From contig DDXM01000021.1 in assembly GCA_002347485.1 (NCBI GenBank), positions 17,454 through 29,357 of the forward strand: a stretch of 11,904 bases of DNA, in the 5' to 3' direction. Below the pieces are notes generated by a model that did not search any database, had not been told where the DNA came from, and saw only the letters and a program-made list of their open reading frames with translations. Position 1 is the first letter of the stretch; each line of letters opens with the position of its first letter. Position numbers and translations under genes: made by a program. Below are positions 1 to 7,208 of this stretch, piece after piece. The stretch comes from Anaerolineaceae bacterium UBA2260 (GTDB taxonomy: Bacteria > Chloroflexota > Anaerolineae > Anaerolineales > Anaerolineaceae).

Positions 1-63
1 TGGCAGTGGTTGTATAATGAAAGCCAACTCATCAAAACTCATTATTTCTATCAGAGTCTCCTG

Positions 64-1131
64 ATGCGAATCGTTCTACGAGCGTTCCTCCTGCGTCTTG
101 TTTCCATTGTCGTCACACTGCTCATCGTGACCGCGCTGTTATACGCAACAGTGATGTTTACACCCGCTGAAACACGCGCCACGCTTTACTTGCCTAAAAA
201 TTTGCCCTCCCGCATGACCGAGCAGCAATACCAGAAGTTAATTGATAACATCATCGAGCGTTATCATTTGAACGAACCTTACCCGGTTCAGTATGCCTAT
301 TGGCTGGGCAATCTGGTCAAAGGGGAGTGGGGTTACAGCCCGACCCTGCAGAAGGACGTCTTCACAGCTCTAATGGAAAAAACCCCGGTGACGGCTGAAC
401 TGACGCTCTATTCCACCCTGCTTTTTATTCCGCTCGGGCTGATCAGCGGCGTGATCGCCGGTGCGAAAAAGAATAAACTTGCCGATCATGGGGTCCGTCT
501 TACCGCTTATATCGCGACCACCTTGCCTTCTTTCATTCTCGCGTTGCTGTTAATGTCCTTTTTCTATGTGGACCTGTATTGGTTCGCCCCGAGCAGGGTC
601 AGCTCTTCGATCAGTTTGCTCATCAATTCGGATAACTTCCGGCAAGTCACAGGGCTGTTGACCATTGATGGCCTGCTCAACCGCAGACCGGATGTGACGG
701 TCGATGCTTTCCGGCACCTGGCGATGCCGGTATTCACGCTGGCGATCGTGCACTGGGCGACGCTGGCGCGTGTGACACGGGCGGAGATGATTGATGAATT
801 GAACCAGGATTACGTGGTGGCTGCCCGCGCGCGTGGCATTCCCGAGAGGTGGATCACCTGGCGCCACACGCTGCGCAACGCGATCGCTCCGTCAATGACC
901 AGCAGTCTTCTCTCCGTTACATCGCTGATTACTGGTGTGTTCGTGGTGGAGATCCTGTACGATTTTCATGGGGTGTCGGATATCGCCGTAAGAAGCATGG
1001 CTTATACGCTGGATGCTCCCGCCGCGCTTGGTTTCGCGATCTACAGTGTGGTGGTGGTCTTGCTGCTGATGGCTATCCTGGACCTTGTTCAGTTGTTCGT
1101 GGATCCACGGGCGAGGGAGAAACGCAATTGA
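64..1131 (+). CDS. ABC transporter permease, DppB/OppB type
   Basis: This is an inner-membrane permease subunit of a dipeptide/oligopeptide-type (or related sugar) ABC importer. From the ATG at 64 it is 355 residues, near the usual 305-350 for DppB/OppB, and begins with the typical short basic segment plus first membrane helix (MRIVLRAFLLRLVSIVV). The ATPase-contacting EAA loop is clear at about residues 249-276, with the signature DYVVAARARGIPERW and a terminal RNAIAP. Several hydrophobic segments follow the family pattern. The reading frame is open to the left edge and a TTG at 10 could add 18 residues, but that leader is polar and atypical, so I prefer ATG 64; no strong Shine-Dalgarno sequence is seen before either. 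The next permease starts 1 base after this stop. The transported substrate cannot be read from the permease; peptides or oligosaccharides are both possible. Confidence 0.9.
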   Translation: MRIVLRAFLLRLVSIVVTLLIVTALLYATVMFTPAETRATLYLPKNLPSRMTEQQYQKLIDNIIERYHLNEPYPVQYAYWLGNLVKGEWGYSPTLQKDVFTALMEKTPVTAELTLYSTLLFIPLGLISGVIAGAKKNKLADHGVRLTAYIATTLPSFILALLLMSFFYVDLYWFAPSRVSSSISLLINSDNFRQVTGLLTIDGLLNRRPDVTVDAFRHLAMPVFTLAIVHWATLARVTRAEMIDELNQDYVVAARARGIPERWITWRHTLRNAIAPSMTSSLLSVTSLITGVFVVEILYDFHGVSDIAVRSMAYTLDAPAALGFAIYSVVVVLLLMAILDLVQLFVDPRAREKRN

Positions 1132-1132
1132 T

Positions 1133-2077
1133 ATGAAACCCCTGCGCTGTTACTTCACACACTGGCAGAACCTCATCGGATTGTTCCTCGTCCTGGTGTT
1201 TCTGGTTGTTGCCATAGCTGCGCCTGTGCTTTCCCCGCAGGACCCCGAGTACCCGGGACCGATCAAATATGTTGGTTTAAGAACAGACTATCGGCCGCAT
1301 ACTCCTGCTGAAGTACCCCCGTTGGGCACCCTCTCCACCCAGATCAGCGTGTACCACGCCCTGGTGTGGGGTACCCGCTCAGCGGTGGTTTTTGGCATTG
1401 TCGTCGCGTCGATCACGGCTTTAATTGGATCATTGATCGGTGCATTCAGCGGGTATTTTGGCGGGTTTATCAACCAACTTCTCATGCGTGTCACCGATGC
1501 TTTTCTCTCCTTCCCGATCATCGCGGGGGTGGTGCTCATTCAACTGATTATCAAAGCGATCGCAGCCTCTGTTGTAGAAATTCCCAGTGGGGGTGGAGAG
1601 TTTTTTGAATTGCAGGATCTGCCTAAATCCCTGATATTTTTGTTGAGCATCGACCCGGTGTTGATCGCTTTCATTATGTTTTCTTGGATGCCCTATGCGC
1701 GCATCATGAACTCAGTTGTGCGGAGGGTGCGGACCACAGATTACATCGAAGCCTCACGCGCCCTGGGCGCTGGTCATTTACGTCTGATATTCCGGCATTT
1801 GATCCCGAATTCCATCACGCCCATTATCGTCATGGCGGCCAAGGATGTTGGGGGGATGGTGCTGCTGCAAGCGACCTTCACTTTCATTGGATTGGGCGGC
1901 AATTCAGCCTGGGGAATGATGCTGGTGCTTGGACGCGATTGGATCATTTCGCCCGGCGGCATCATGACCTTCTGGTGGGTGTTCCTTCCCGCCACACTGG
2001 CGTTGATCCTGTTCGGTATCGGCTGGAATCTGCTGGGCGATGGGTTGAATGACGCACTTAATCCCCGCACCACCTGA
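1133..2077 (+). CDS. ABC transporter permease, DppC/OppC type
   Basis: This is the second permease of the same importer, 314 residues from ATG 1133, expected to form the membrane heterodimer with the preceding DppB-like subunit. An AGGGAGA about 12 bases upstream and the near-contact with the previous stop (1131) support this start; the frame extends upstream to 1085 but only through the previous gene. It has an N-terminal helix (residues about 12-34), a long extracytoplasmic segment, and an EAA loop at about 203-226 (DYIEASRALGAGHLRLIFRH) followed by IPNSITP. The usual GTDxxGRD segment after the first loop is replaced by LGTLSTQISVYHALVWGTRS (residues about 64-83), a variant of the DppC family. 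No ATPase gene follows; the operon ends here, so the ATPases lie upstream off-window or elsewhere. Confidence 0.9.
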   Translation: MKPLRCYFTHWQNLIGLFLVLVFLVVAIAAPVLSPQDPEYPGPIKYVGLRTDYRPHTPAEVPPLGTLSTQISVYHALVWGTRSAVVFGIVVASITALIGSLIGAFSGYFGGFINQLLMRVTDAFLSFPIIAGVVLIQLIIKAIAASVVEIPSGGGEFFELQDLPKSLIFLLSIDPVLIAFIMFSWMPYARIMNSVVRRVRTTDYIEASRALGAGHLRLIFRHLIPNSITPIIVMAAKDVGGMVLLQATFTFIGLGGNSAWGMMLVLGRDWIISPGGIMTFWWVFLPATLALILFGIGWNLLGDGLNDALNPRTT

Positions 2078-2127
2078 GCGGTTCAAGCGCAACGAAAAAA
2101 AATCCATTCAGATTACAAGTTGGTATA

Positions 2128-2155
2128 TTCGGTGAACCGAAAAATAAGCTATACT
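2128..2155 (+). promoter_or_regulatory. candidate promoter with dyad operator before the DUF4870-like gene
   Basis: A good -10 box, TATACT, lies at 2150-2155. At the -35 distance (16-base spacer) sits a 14-base dyad, TTCGGT-GA-ACCGAA at 2128-2141, with perfect 6-base arms and a 2-base centre. The left arm coincides with the expected -35 hexamer (weak match TTCGGT), which is what an operator bound by a dimeric regulator would look like. The dyad is not followed by a T-run, so it is not a good terminator for the upstream permease. Promoter function is inferred. Confidence 0.4.
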
Positions 2156-2183
2156 GTTTTAATAATAATCAACTACTTTGTCC

Positions 2184-2188
2184 GGAGG
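2184..2188 (+). promoter_or_regulatory. ribosome binding site for the DUF4870-like gene
   Basis: GGAGG, five bases before the ATG at 2194, is a strong Shine-Dalgarno sequence and fixes the start of the small membrane protein. Confidence 0.75.
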
Positions 2189-2193
2189 AAAAA

Positions 2194-2547
2194 ATGACCA
2201 TCCCTACTGATCAAGAACCATTGCCTGTACCAACACCAGAAATTACTGGTGATGACCGCCTTTGGGTGGTCTTGTGCTTCCTGTTAACCCCGCTCTTCCC
2301 GCTGATCACCCTGTTCATGGACAGCCGGAAAAACCGGCCTTTCATCAAGTATCACACTGTACCGACCCTGATCTTTGGCGTAGTGGAAGGCATCCTCATC
2401 GGTGTTCTGCAGTTCATTCCTGTGGTCAATTGCATCATTCCATTTATCTGGATCATCAATGTGGTCTATGCCCTCCAAGCCAACAAGGGTGTCAACGTGG
2501 ACATCCCGGTAATCACCAAGTTTGCCAAAGACCAGAACTGGATGTAG
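2194..2547 (+). CDS. small membrane protein, DUF4870/Tic20-like
   Basis: A 117-residue protein with a polar, proline-rich N-terminus (residues 1-20) and about three hydrophobic segments (about 24-41, 57-73, 75-93). Several features fit the DUF4870 (Tic20-like) family of small bacterial membrane proteins. These are the DDRLW before helix 1, a basic loop DSRKNRPFIKYH (43-54) where DUF4870 proteins have the charged FVxxH turn, and the VYALQANKG (91-99) after the last helix, matching the AxxAxxG tail of that family. Function of the family is unknown. It has a strong GGAGG site and an apparent promoter of its own, so it is probably monocistronic rather than part of the ABC operon 117 bases upstream. 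It converges with tldE across a shared terminator. The family assignment is by eye; membrane topology is confident. Confidence 0.7.
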   Translation: MTIPTDQEPLPVPTPEITGDDRLWVVLCFLLTPLFPLITLFMDSRKNRPFIKYHTVPTLIFGVVEGILIGVLQFIPVVNCIIPFIWIINVVYALQANKGVNVDIPVITKFAKDQNWM

Positions 2548-2575
2548 ATCTCTCGTTACATCATGTAGAAAAACT

Positions 2576-2600
2576 CTGCCCTTCGGATAACGAAGGGCAG
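2576..2600. terminator. bidirectional terminator between convergent genes
   Basis: A perfect 10-base stem (CTGCCCTTCG / CGAAGGGCAG, arms 2576-2585 and 2591-2600) with a 5-base GATAA loop. On the minus strand it is followed by AGTTTTTCT, a good U-tract, so it should end the tldDE transcript. On the plus strand the tail TCTCTATT is weaker but still U-rich, serving the DUF4870-like gene. Confidence 0.85.
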
Positions 2601-2629
2601 TCTCTATTAAAAATCCAGGCGAATTAGAA

Positions 2630-4015
2630 TTAATAGGATGAGTTGGAAAGCGAGATTTCCAGGTCGTTGACCCGCATAAAGCGCGGCACGAGTATGCTCG
2701 TGGGGTTCCGTGCGCCATAACTCGTTGAAGTGTTGTAAGGCAACGTGTCCTGCGCGATCCATTCGATCTTGTCGCCGAAAACGTCCAGCAGGCTTTGGGT
2801 CAGGCGGACATTGTATGGCACCACGATCGAACCATCCTTTTTGAGCAACAATGCACCGAAGCGCGAGCTGCCGGTAATGATCCCCTTGGATGGATTCACG
2901 ATATTCATATAATGCAGGAACGGGATGTAAAGGATATCTGACTCGCGTGATTGCTTGAGCAAGTCCCCCAGCGTGTTGAGGTGCTGCGTTCCACCCGCCA
3001 TACACAGGCTGTGATGGGGTACGGTGTGCCCGGTGGGGGACTGGCTGAATTCATCCGCGTCATCCTGGTACCAGGTGAAGGCTTTAAAAACACCATTTTC
3101 TACCAGCGGGAACCGATCACGGGGAATGCCGTACAGGTCACAGCGGAAGGGGAATGTCTCGCGGCGGGAGGGATCATCGACAAACGTGAATTGTTCTGAA
3201 AATACCTTTTGGCCGATATTCTCCTCCTTTAGGCAGGAATAACCTCGTTTCATCAAGCCACCATTAAACCCGATGAAGCTGGTGAAGTTGAGCATATCCG
3301 CGATCGCAGCTGCACCAAAAACGATGTCGTACCTGCCAAGCGGGATCTGCTGCGGTGTGTCATGCGTGTAGTGATGGAGCAGGGTAACCAGTTCAGCCCG
3401 CAACTCGGCTGCGTCCAGGTCAGTTTTCCGCTGGGCAGACTGTTCGGATTGTACTTCCCACTTGAGCGCGCTGTGAGCGAGCACGATGCTCACCTGTGCG
3501 TCGGAAGTCGTGACAAAGAAGGGATGCGCGGAACGGGTGCTGACCGCCGCGACTGTGTTGGCGCCACAGGAGAAAATGCCGGAAAGTTTGATCTCTTCCG
3601 TTTCCAACCCGTTCACAACCTGGTTGAAAAACCCCAGTTTTTCCTCGTTGCTCATTTGTGCCAACTCGGGGTCAAAATTACCTTCGTCAATGAACGGGCT
3701 CTGGTAGACCGGAACAGTGGGTGAATAAGAGAGTGGCATAACGTGTTTCACCATCTCGCAGGCTGTGTCGATGCCCTGTTTCATATCGTTCACCTTGTCC
3801 AGGTCGGTGATCATGGCATAACTCGCGCGTTTGTTGCCTTCGAATGCGGTGACTTCCAACCGGATGAGGTGCTCATTGGTGTTAAGAGAAATGGCAGAAT
3901 TGGCAAAGCGCATCAGGTAGCTGTCTTCTTCGTGGAAATACAGTGAAACCTCCACCCCCTTATCCAGGGCGTAAATTCGCAATTCATTCAAGGTTTGCAG
4001 GATCTTTTCTCTCAT
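2630..4015 (-). CDS. tldE: TldE/PmbA-family subunit of the TldD/E peptidase
   Basis: The non-catalytic partner of TldD in the heterodimeric TldD/E metallopeptidase, a cytoplasmic enzyme that in E. coli trims the microcin B17 leader and degrades the CcdA antitoxin. From ATG 4015 it is 461 residues, close to E. coli TldE/PmbA (450). Family landmarks include GRYDIVFGAAAIADMLNF mid-protein, the SCLKEENIGQKVFSE and DDPSRRETFPF segments, the QSPTGHTVP loop, and near the C-terminus GIITGSSRFGALLLKKDG. It has no HExxxH, as expected for TldE. Start choice: the open frame extends to 4129 and there is an ATG at 4021, but AGGAG lies one base from the 4021 ATG and seven bases from the ATG at 4015, so 4015 is favoured. 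It begins two bases after the tldD stop (4018), implying translational coupling, and ends 30 bases before the shared terminator. Confidence 0.9.
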   Translation of the reverse strand: MREKILQTLNELRIYALDKGVEVSLYFHEEDSYLMRFANSAISLNTNEHLIRLEVTAFEGNKRASYAMITDLDKVNDMKQGIDTACEMVKHVMPLSYSPTVPVYQSPFIDEGNFDPELAQMSNEEKLGFFNQVVNGLETEEIKLSGIFSCGANTVAAVSTRSAHPFFVTTSDAQVSIVLAHSALKWEVQSEQSAQRKTDLDAAELRAELVTLLHHYTHDTPQQIPLGRYDIVFGAAAIADMLNFTSFIGFNGGLMKRGYSCLKEENIGQKVFSEQFTFVDDPSRRETFPFRCDLYGIPRDRFPLVENGVFKAFTWYQDDADEFSQSPTGHTVPHHSLCMAGGTQHLNTLGDLLKQSRESDILYIPFLHYMNIVNPSKGIITGSSRFGALLLKKDGSIVVPYNVRLTQSLLDVFGDKIEWIAQDTLPYNTSTSYGARNPTSILVPRFMRVNDLEISLSNSSY

Positions 4016-4017
4016 TG

Positions 4018-5472
4018 TCATTCTCCTATGCGCACGTTGTCGAAGCGACAAACCGGCACGCCGTGCCCCAATTGCATGATCTGGTTGGGCTGACCCTTTC
4101 CGCAATTCGCCACGTAACAAACTTCCCATGTGGAGCGGTCGCCCACGGCGCTCAGGGAATTCCAGAAGGGGACCGTTGCGCCTTTGTAGGTGGCGTTCTT
4201 CACCGGCCGGGTGATGCGTCCATCCTCCACCAGCCAGCCGGCTTCGGTGCCGAAGTGGAATTGCTCGCGGTTGGACCCGATCGACCAGCTGCGGTCGCCA
4301 TCCAGCAAGATACCCTTCTCAGTATTGCGGATGATGTCTTCCAGGGTTCCATCGTTGCCCGGGTCAATGTTGATATTGGTCATGCGCTCGATGGGCACGC
4401 GGTAAAAGGCCGTGGCGCGGTTGGCGCCGCTGCTGCCGTTGAAGATGGCGCGGCGGGCTTTGGCGTTGGCTTCCTCCACCATCTGCCTGCCGGAGATTGC
4501 CCCTACCAGGATGCCTTTGTCAATGAGCAGGTTATCCTGTGCAGGCACGCCGTCATCATCATAACCGAAACTGCCGGGTGTGTTGAGCAGGGTAGCGTCC
4601 GCCCGGGCGGTGAGTTTTTCAGAGCCGTAGCGCAGTTTTCCAAAGTCGTTCAGCGTCACGAATGATCCACCCGCGAATGCCAGTTCGTACCCCAGGATGC
4701 GGTCCAATTCGAGGGCGTGGCCGATGGTTTCATGCGTCTGCAGGTACATGATGCCGGGCAGCAGGATCACCGAACGATCGTCCACCGGGCAGCGTTCCGC
4801 CTGCAAGGTCTCTTTGAGCTCGCGCACGATGCGCTCAGCGTTTTCGCTAAAATACCGCAGGTCGATCGTCTCCCAACCCCGCGAGTCGCCGCGGCGGGGC
4901 GGATTGAATTTGCGTTCGTGCATCCCGCCCTCGCTGTCCAGTCCATTCACTTCCAGTCCGGCGAAGACATCGGTGATGACCTTTTCGATCTGGCTGCCCT
5001 CTGAATCCACGAAAATGATCTGTTTGCGCCGGAAATCGAGTTTGCTCACGCGCTGGGTGACCCCGGGTTGGTCCAGCAACCTGTCCATTTCGCGCAGGAA
5101 AGCGACCTTGTCAGCCAGTGTCACTTCAAACGGATTGATGCGCGAGGGACTTTCGAATTTTGCTTCAATGGATTCCTTTTCCGCCAGACGCACGGGGAAG
5201 GTGACGCGTTCAGCCGCCACCCGGGCGTTATCAAAGGCTTTGTCGTACAAAGCGTTGAGGTTGCTTAAGTCCGATGAGGCTGAGAACCCCCACGCGCCTT
5301 TATACAAGACACGCACGCCGATCCCGCTTTCACGACTCGAGGAGGTATCCTTAAGGTTGCCATTCCACATGAGCAGCGAGTTGGTCTCTTCATACGGGTA
5401 CCAGCGTGTATCCACATAGGTGGCGCCGCGGGCGCGCAGCCTTTCGATTTGCTGCTTGATCTGATCTATCAT
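4018..5472 (-). CDS. tldD: TldD-family metallopeptidase, catalytic subunit
   Basis: Catalytic subunit of the TldD/E peptidase, 484 residues from ATG 5472 (E. coli TldD is 481). The zinc-binding HExxxH is intact as HETIGH at residues 247-252, followed by ALELDR, and the conserved C-terminal cysteine is in NCGKGQPNQ (Cys457), matching the family's third metal ligand region; GHGVPVCRFDNVRIG closes the protein as is typical. The RGATYVDTRW opening and the GIGVRVLYKGAWGF N-terminal segment (about 50-64) are also family-typical. AAAGGAG eight bases before ATG 5472 sets the start; the frame runs on to 5520 without support. It is the first gene of a two-gene operon with tldE and is divergent from an MFS transporter. 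Enzyme role is from family knowledge; the native substrate is unknown and no RiPP precursor is visible nearby. Confidence 0.92.
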   Translation of the reverse strand: MIDQIKQQIERLRARGATYVDTRWYPYEETNSLLMWNGNLKDTSSSRESGIGVRVLYKGAWGFSASSDLSNLNALYDKAFDNARVAAERVTFPVRLAEKESIEAKFESPSRINPFEVTLADKVAFLREMDRLLDQPGVTQRVSKLDFRRKQIIFVDSEGSQIEKVITDVFAGLEVNGLDSEGGMHERKFNPPRRGDSRGWETIDLRYFSENAERIVRELKETLQAERCPVDDRSVILLPGIMYLQTHETIGHALELDRILGYELAFAGGSFVTLNDFGKLRYGSEKLTARADATLLNTPGSFGYDDDGVPAQDNLLIDKGILVGAISGRQMVEEANAKARRAIFNGSSGANRATAFYRVPIERMTNINIDPGNDGTLEDIIRNTEKGILLDGDRSWSIGSNREQFHFGTEAGWLVEDGRITRPVKNATYKGATVPFWNSLSAVGDRSTWEVCYVANCGKGQPNQIMQLGHGVPVCRFDNVRIGE

Positions 5473-5522
5473 AAAACGAACTCCTTTGAGAAGAATATGA
5501 TTTCTTTGATGTGCATCCACTA

Positions 5523-5528
5523 ATTATA
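5523..5528 (-). promoter_or_regulatory. candidate -10 box for tldDE
   Basis: A perfect TATAAT on the minus strand at 5528-5523 would place transcription start about 45 bases before the tldD ATG at 5472. The -35 position (about 5546-5551) reads GAGCGC and is not a recognisable hexamer, so activity may need an activator. Confidence 0.4.
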
Positions 5529-5645
5529 TGCCAGCTCCAGAATGAGCGCTCTTCACCACAGTGGGGGAAAAGTACCATTTTGTTTTAGCAATCTCAGGCA
5601 AATAATATGTGGGGTCAATCCATAAATTTTGTTAACACGAGAGCG

Positions 5646-5673
5646 GATAATTATCAGGTATTTGTACTATAAT
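5646..5673 (+). promoter_or_regulatory. candidate MFS-gene promoter with a palindrome
   Basis: A perfect TATAAT lies at 5668-5673, giving a leader of roughly 25 bases to the ATG at 5706. Just upstream, near the -35 distance, is the perfect 10-base palindrome GATAATTATC at 5646-5655, with no TTGACA-like hexamer. The arrangement suggests a regulator binding at the -35 region. AT-rich palindromes of this length can occur by chance. Confidence 0.4.
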
Positions 5674-5705
5674 TTGTCCACTCTGAACGGAAACACCAAA
5701 CTTTT

Positions 5706-6977
5706 ATGTCATCAGATCTCAATGTTGCCAGCAAAATCGCCCGCGGGTTGCGCGGATACGCCCAGAATGTGCGGGCATTTTCCCGCAATGCGTCGCTGTA
5801 TCTGGTCAGCACGGTCATCAGTTCCGCGGCGTTTGGCGTTTTTCGCCTTTTATTCAACTTCTATGTACTGAGCCTCGGGTATGACGAAGCGCTGGTTGGC
5901 AACCTGGTGACAACCAGCAGTCTCACCGCCCTCATCGCCGCGGTTCCCATGGGTTATCTGGCGGACATCCTGGGACGCAAAATCTCGCTGATCGGCGGGG
6001 GTTTGTTGACCGTGACCGCCATCACGGGCATGCTGGTCTTTCCTGCTCCTGCCACTTTCATCGCGATGAATGTTCTCATGGGGTTGGGACAAAGCATCGC
6101 CGGTGTGACGATGGGACCGTTCCTGATGGAAAACAGCGGGGAGAAGGAGCGCACCTACCTGTTCAGTTTCAGTTCCGGTTTATCCATGGCAGCTTCATCG
6201 GTGGGAAACTGGATCGGCGGGTTGCTACCTACCTGGATGGCGGGCCTGGCGGGTGGGGATGCCACCAGTCCCGAGGCTTACCGGTTATCGCTGATGGTGG
6301 TTGTTGTGACTGCAAGCCTCTCGGTGATCCCCTTGTTGATGATGGTCATTCGCAAGGTGAATGCAAGCGAGCGGTCGCTTTTCGCGCCGTTCACGTATTT
6401 CAAGCATCACCCATCCCTGCTTGGCAAGCTGGTGCTTCCGATGCTGGTCACTTCCATCGGCGCGGGGCTGATCATGCCGTTTATGAACATCTTCTTCCGG
6501 CAGGTGCACGGGCAATCTGACAGCGCCATTGGCACGCTTTTCGCCTTTGGTTCGCTGGCGATGGGCGTCGGACTGCTGATCGCCCCGCCGCTGGCTGAGC
6601 GCTATGGCAAGATCCAATTCGTGGTGGTCACCCAGGCGCTTTCGATCCCCTTCCTGGCGTTATTGGGCTTCTCACCGCTGTATTGGGTTGCCGCATCCGC
6701 CTATTACATTCGGGTGGCGCTGATGAACATGAGCGGTCCAGTCTACCAGACCTTTGTCATGGAGAAGGTGGAACCCTCCGCGCGCGCAACGGTCGCCAGC
6801 CTGGTCAGCATGGCGAATTCGTTCGGGTGGGCGTTCAGCCCTACCATCAGTGGCGAGATCCAGGTGCGCTACGGGTTCGGGCCCGCGTTCATTCTTACCA
6901 TCGTGTTGTACGTGGTGTCGATTACCCTGTACTGGGGATTTTTCTGGCGCAGGGGCAGAAAACAACCAATATCCTGA
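5706..6977 (+). CDS. MFS transporter
   Basis: A 423-residue major facilitator superfamily transporter in the inner membrane, with about 12 hydrophobic segments in two halves. MFS motif A between helices 2 and 3 is clear at residues 83-92 (GYLADILGRK), and a degenerate repeat appears in the second half as PPLAERYGKIQF. After helix 6 there is a cytoplasmic linker (RKVNASERSLFAPFTYFKHH), and the C-terminus is basic (WRRGRKQPIS). The first 30 residues (with several Arg/Lys) precede helix 1. ATG 5706 has no strong Shine-Dalgarno sequence. The substrate cannot be told: the subfamily could be a sugar-phosphate, drug or metabolite carrier. It is divergent from tldD with a 233-base shared intergenic region, so co-regulation is possible but not shown. 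The next gene downstream points the other way, with the terminator at 7174-7208 about 200 bases after the stop. Confidence 0.88.
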   Translation: MSSDLNVASKIARGLRGYAQNVRAFSRNASLYLVSTVISSAAFGVFRLLFNFYVLSLGYDEALVGNLVTTSSLTALIAAVPMGYLADILGRKISLIGGGLLTVTAITGMLVFPAPATFIAMNVLMGLGQSIAGVTMGPFLMENSGEKERTYLFSFSSGLSMAASSVGNWIGGLLPTWMAGLAGGDATSPEAYRLSLMVVVVTASLSVIPLLMMVIRKVNASERSLFAPFTYFKHHPSLLGKLVLPMLVTSIGAGLIMPFMNIFFRQVHGQSDSAIGTLFAFGSLAMGVGLLIAPPLAERYGKIQFVVVTQALSIPFLALLGFSPLYWVAASAYYIRVALMNMSGPVYQTFVMEKVEPSARATVASLVSMANSFGWAFSPTISGEIQVRYGFGPAFILTIVLYVVSITLYWGFFWRRGRKQPIS

Positions 6978-6994
6978 TCGCTAAGAAAAAATTC

Positions 6995-7033
6995 AATTCG
7001 ATAATTGGCTTTTTCCACCCGCTCAATCGAATT
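6995..7033. repeat. inverted repeat in the MFS 3' region
   Basis: AATTCGAT (6995-7002) and its exact complement ATCGAATT (7026-7033) are 23 bases apart, just downstream of the MFS stop. It could form a weak AU-rich hairpin in the 3' leader, or be coincidental. No T-run follows, so it is not a typical terminator. Apart from this and the hairpins at 7156-7208, I see no gene in 6978-7206. Confidence 0.3.
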
Positions 7034-7155
7034 TTGGGCAATTTCGTGCAAACTCCCCGTTAATCCTTGGTGGAACCCCTGCTATACGCGAGTTTAATTA
7101 CCTTGAGATTTGATAGGCTTACAAGCCTTCCTGCCCCTGCCTGGTACCTTACTGC

Positions 7156-7173
7156 GAATCTGTAAACAGATTC
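7156..7173. repeat. hairpin directly abutting the terminator
   Basis: GAATCTG-TAAA-CAGATTC forms a perfect 7-base stem with a 4-base loop at 7156-7173. It ends exactly where the terminator's A-tract begins (7174). It has no T-run of its own on either strand. It may protect the 3' end of the plus-strand MFS transcript or be part of a compound structure with the terminator. Confidence 0.5.
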
Positions 7174-7208
7174 AAAAAGATCCCGGTTTCAAGTCCGGGA
7201 TCTTTTTT
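7174..7208. terminator. bidirectional terminator, MFS gene and aldolase gene
   Basis: A 13-base stem, AAAAAGATCCCGG (7174-7186) with its complement ending in the T-run at 7195-7208, around an 8-base loop TTTCAAGT. It has the classical A-tract/GC stem/T-tract form in both directions. The minus-strand aldolase stop codon (TAA at 7209-7207) overlaps the edge of this structure, so the terminator begins as translation ends. Confidence 0.88.

Noticed and set aside
10..63. Upstream extension of the first permease from TTG 10
   Set aside because: The added residues are polar and lack the usual N-terminal permease pattern; ATG 64 starts directly before the first helix. The frame is nevertheless open to the window edge.
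4016..4129. N-terminal extension of TldE to 4129
   Set aside because: The extra 38 residues lie within the tldD gene, and AGGAG is correctly placed for ATG 4015.
7181..7200. tRNA T-arm look-alike: CCCGG-TTTCAAGT-CCGGG
   Set aside because: The loop is 8 bases rather than 7, there is no acceptor stem, anticodon arm or CCA, and the flanking A-tract and T-tract make it a terminator.
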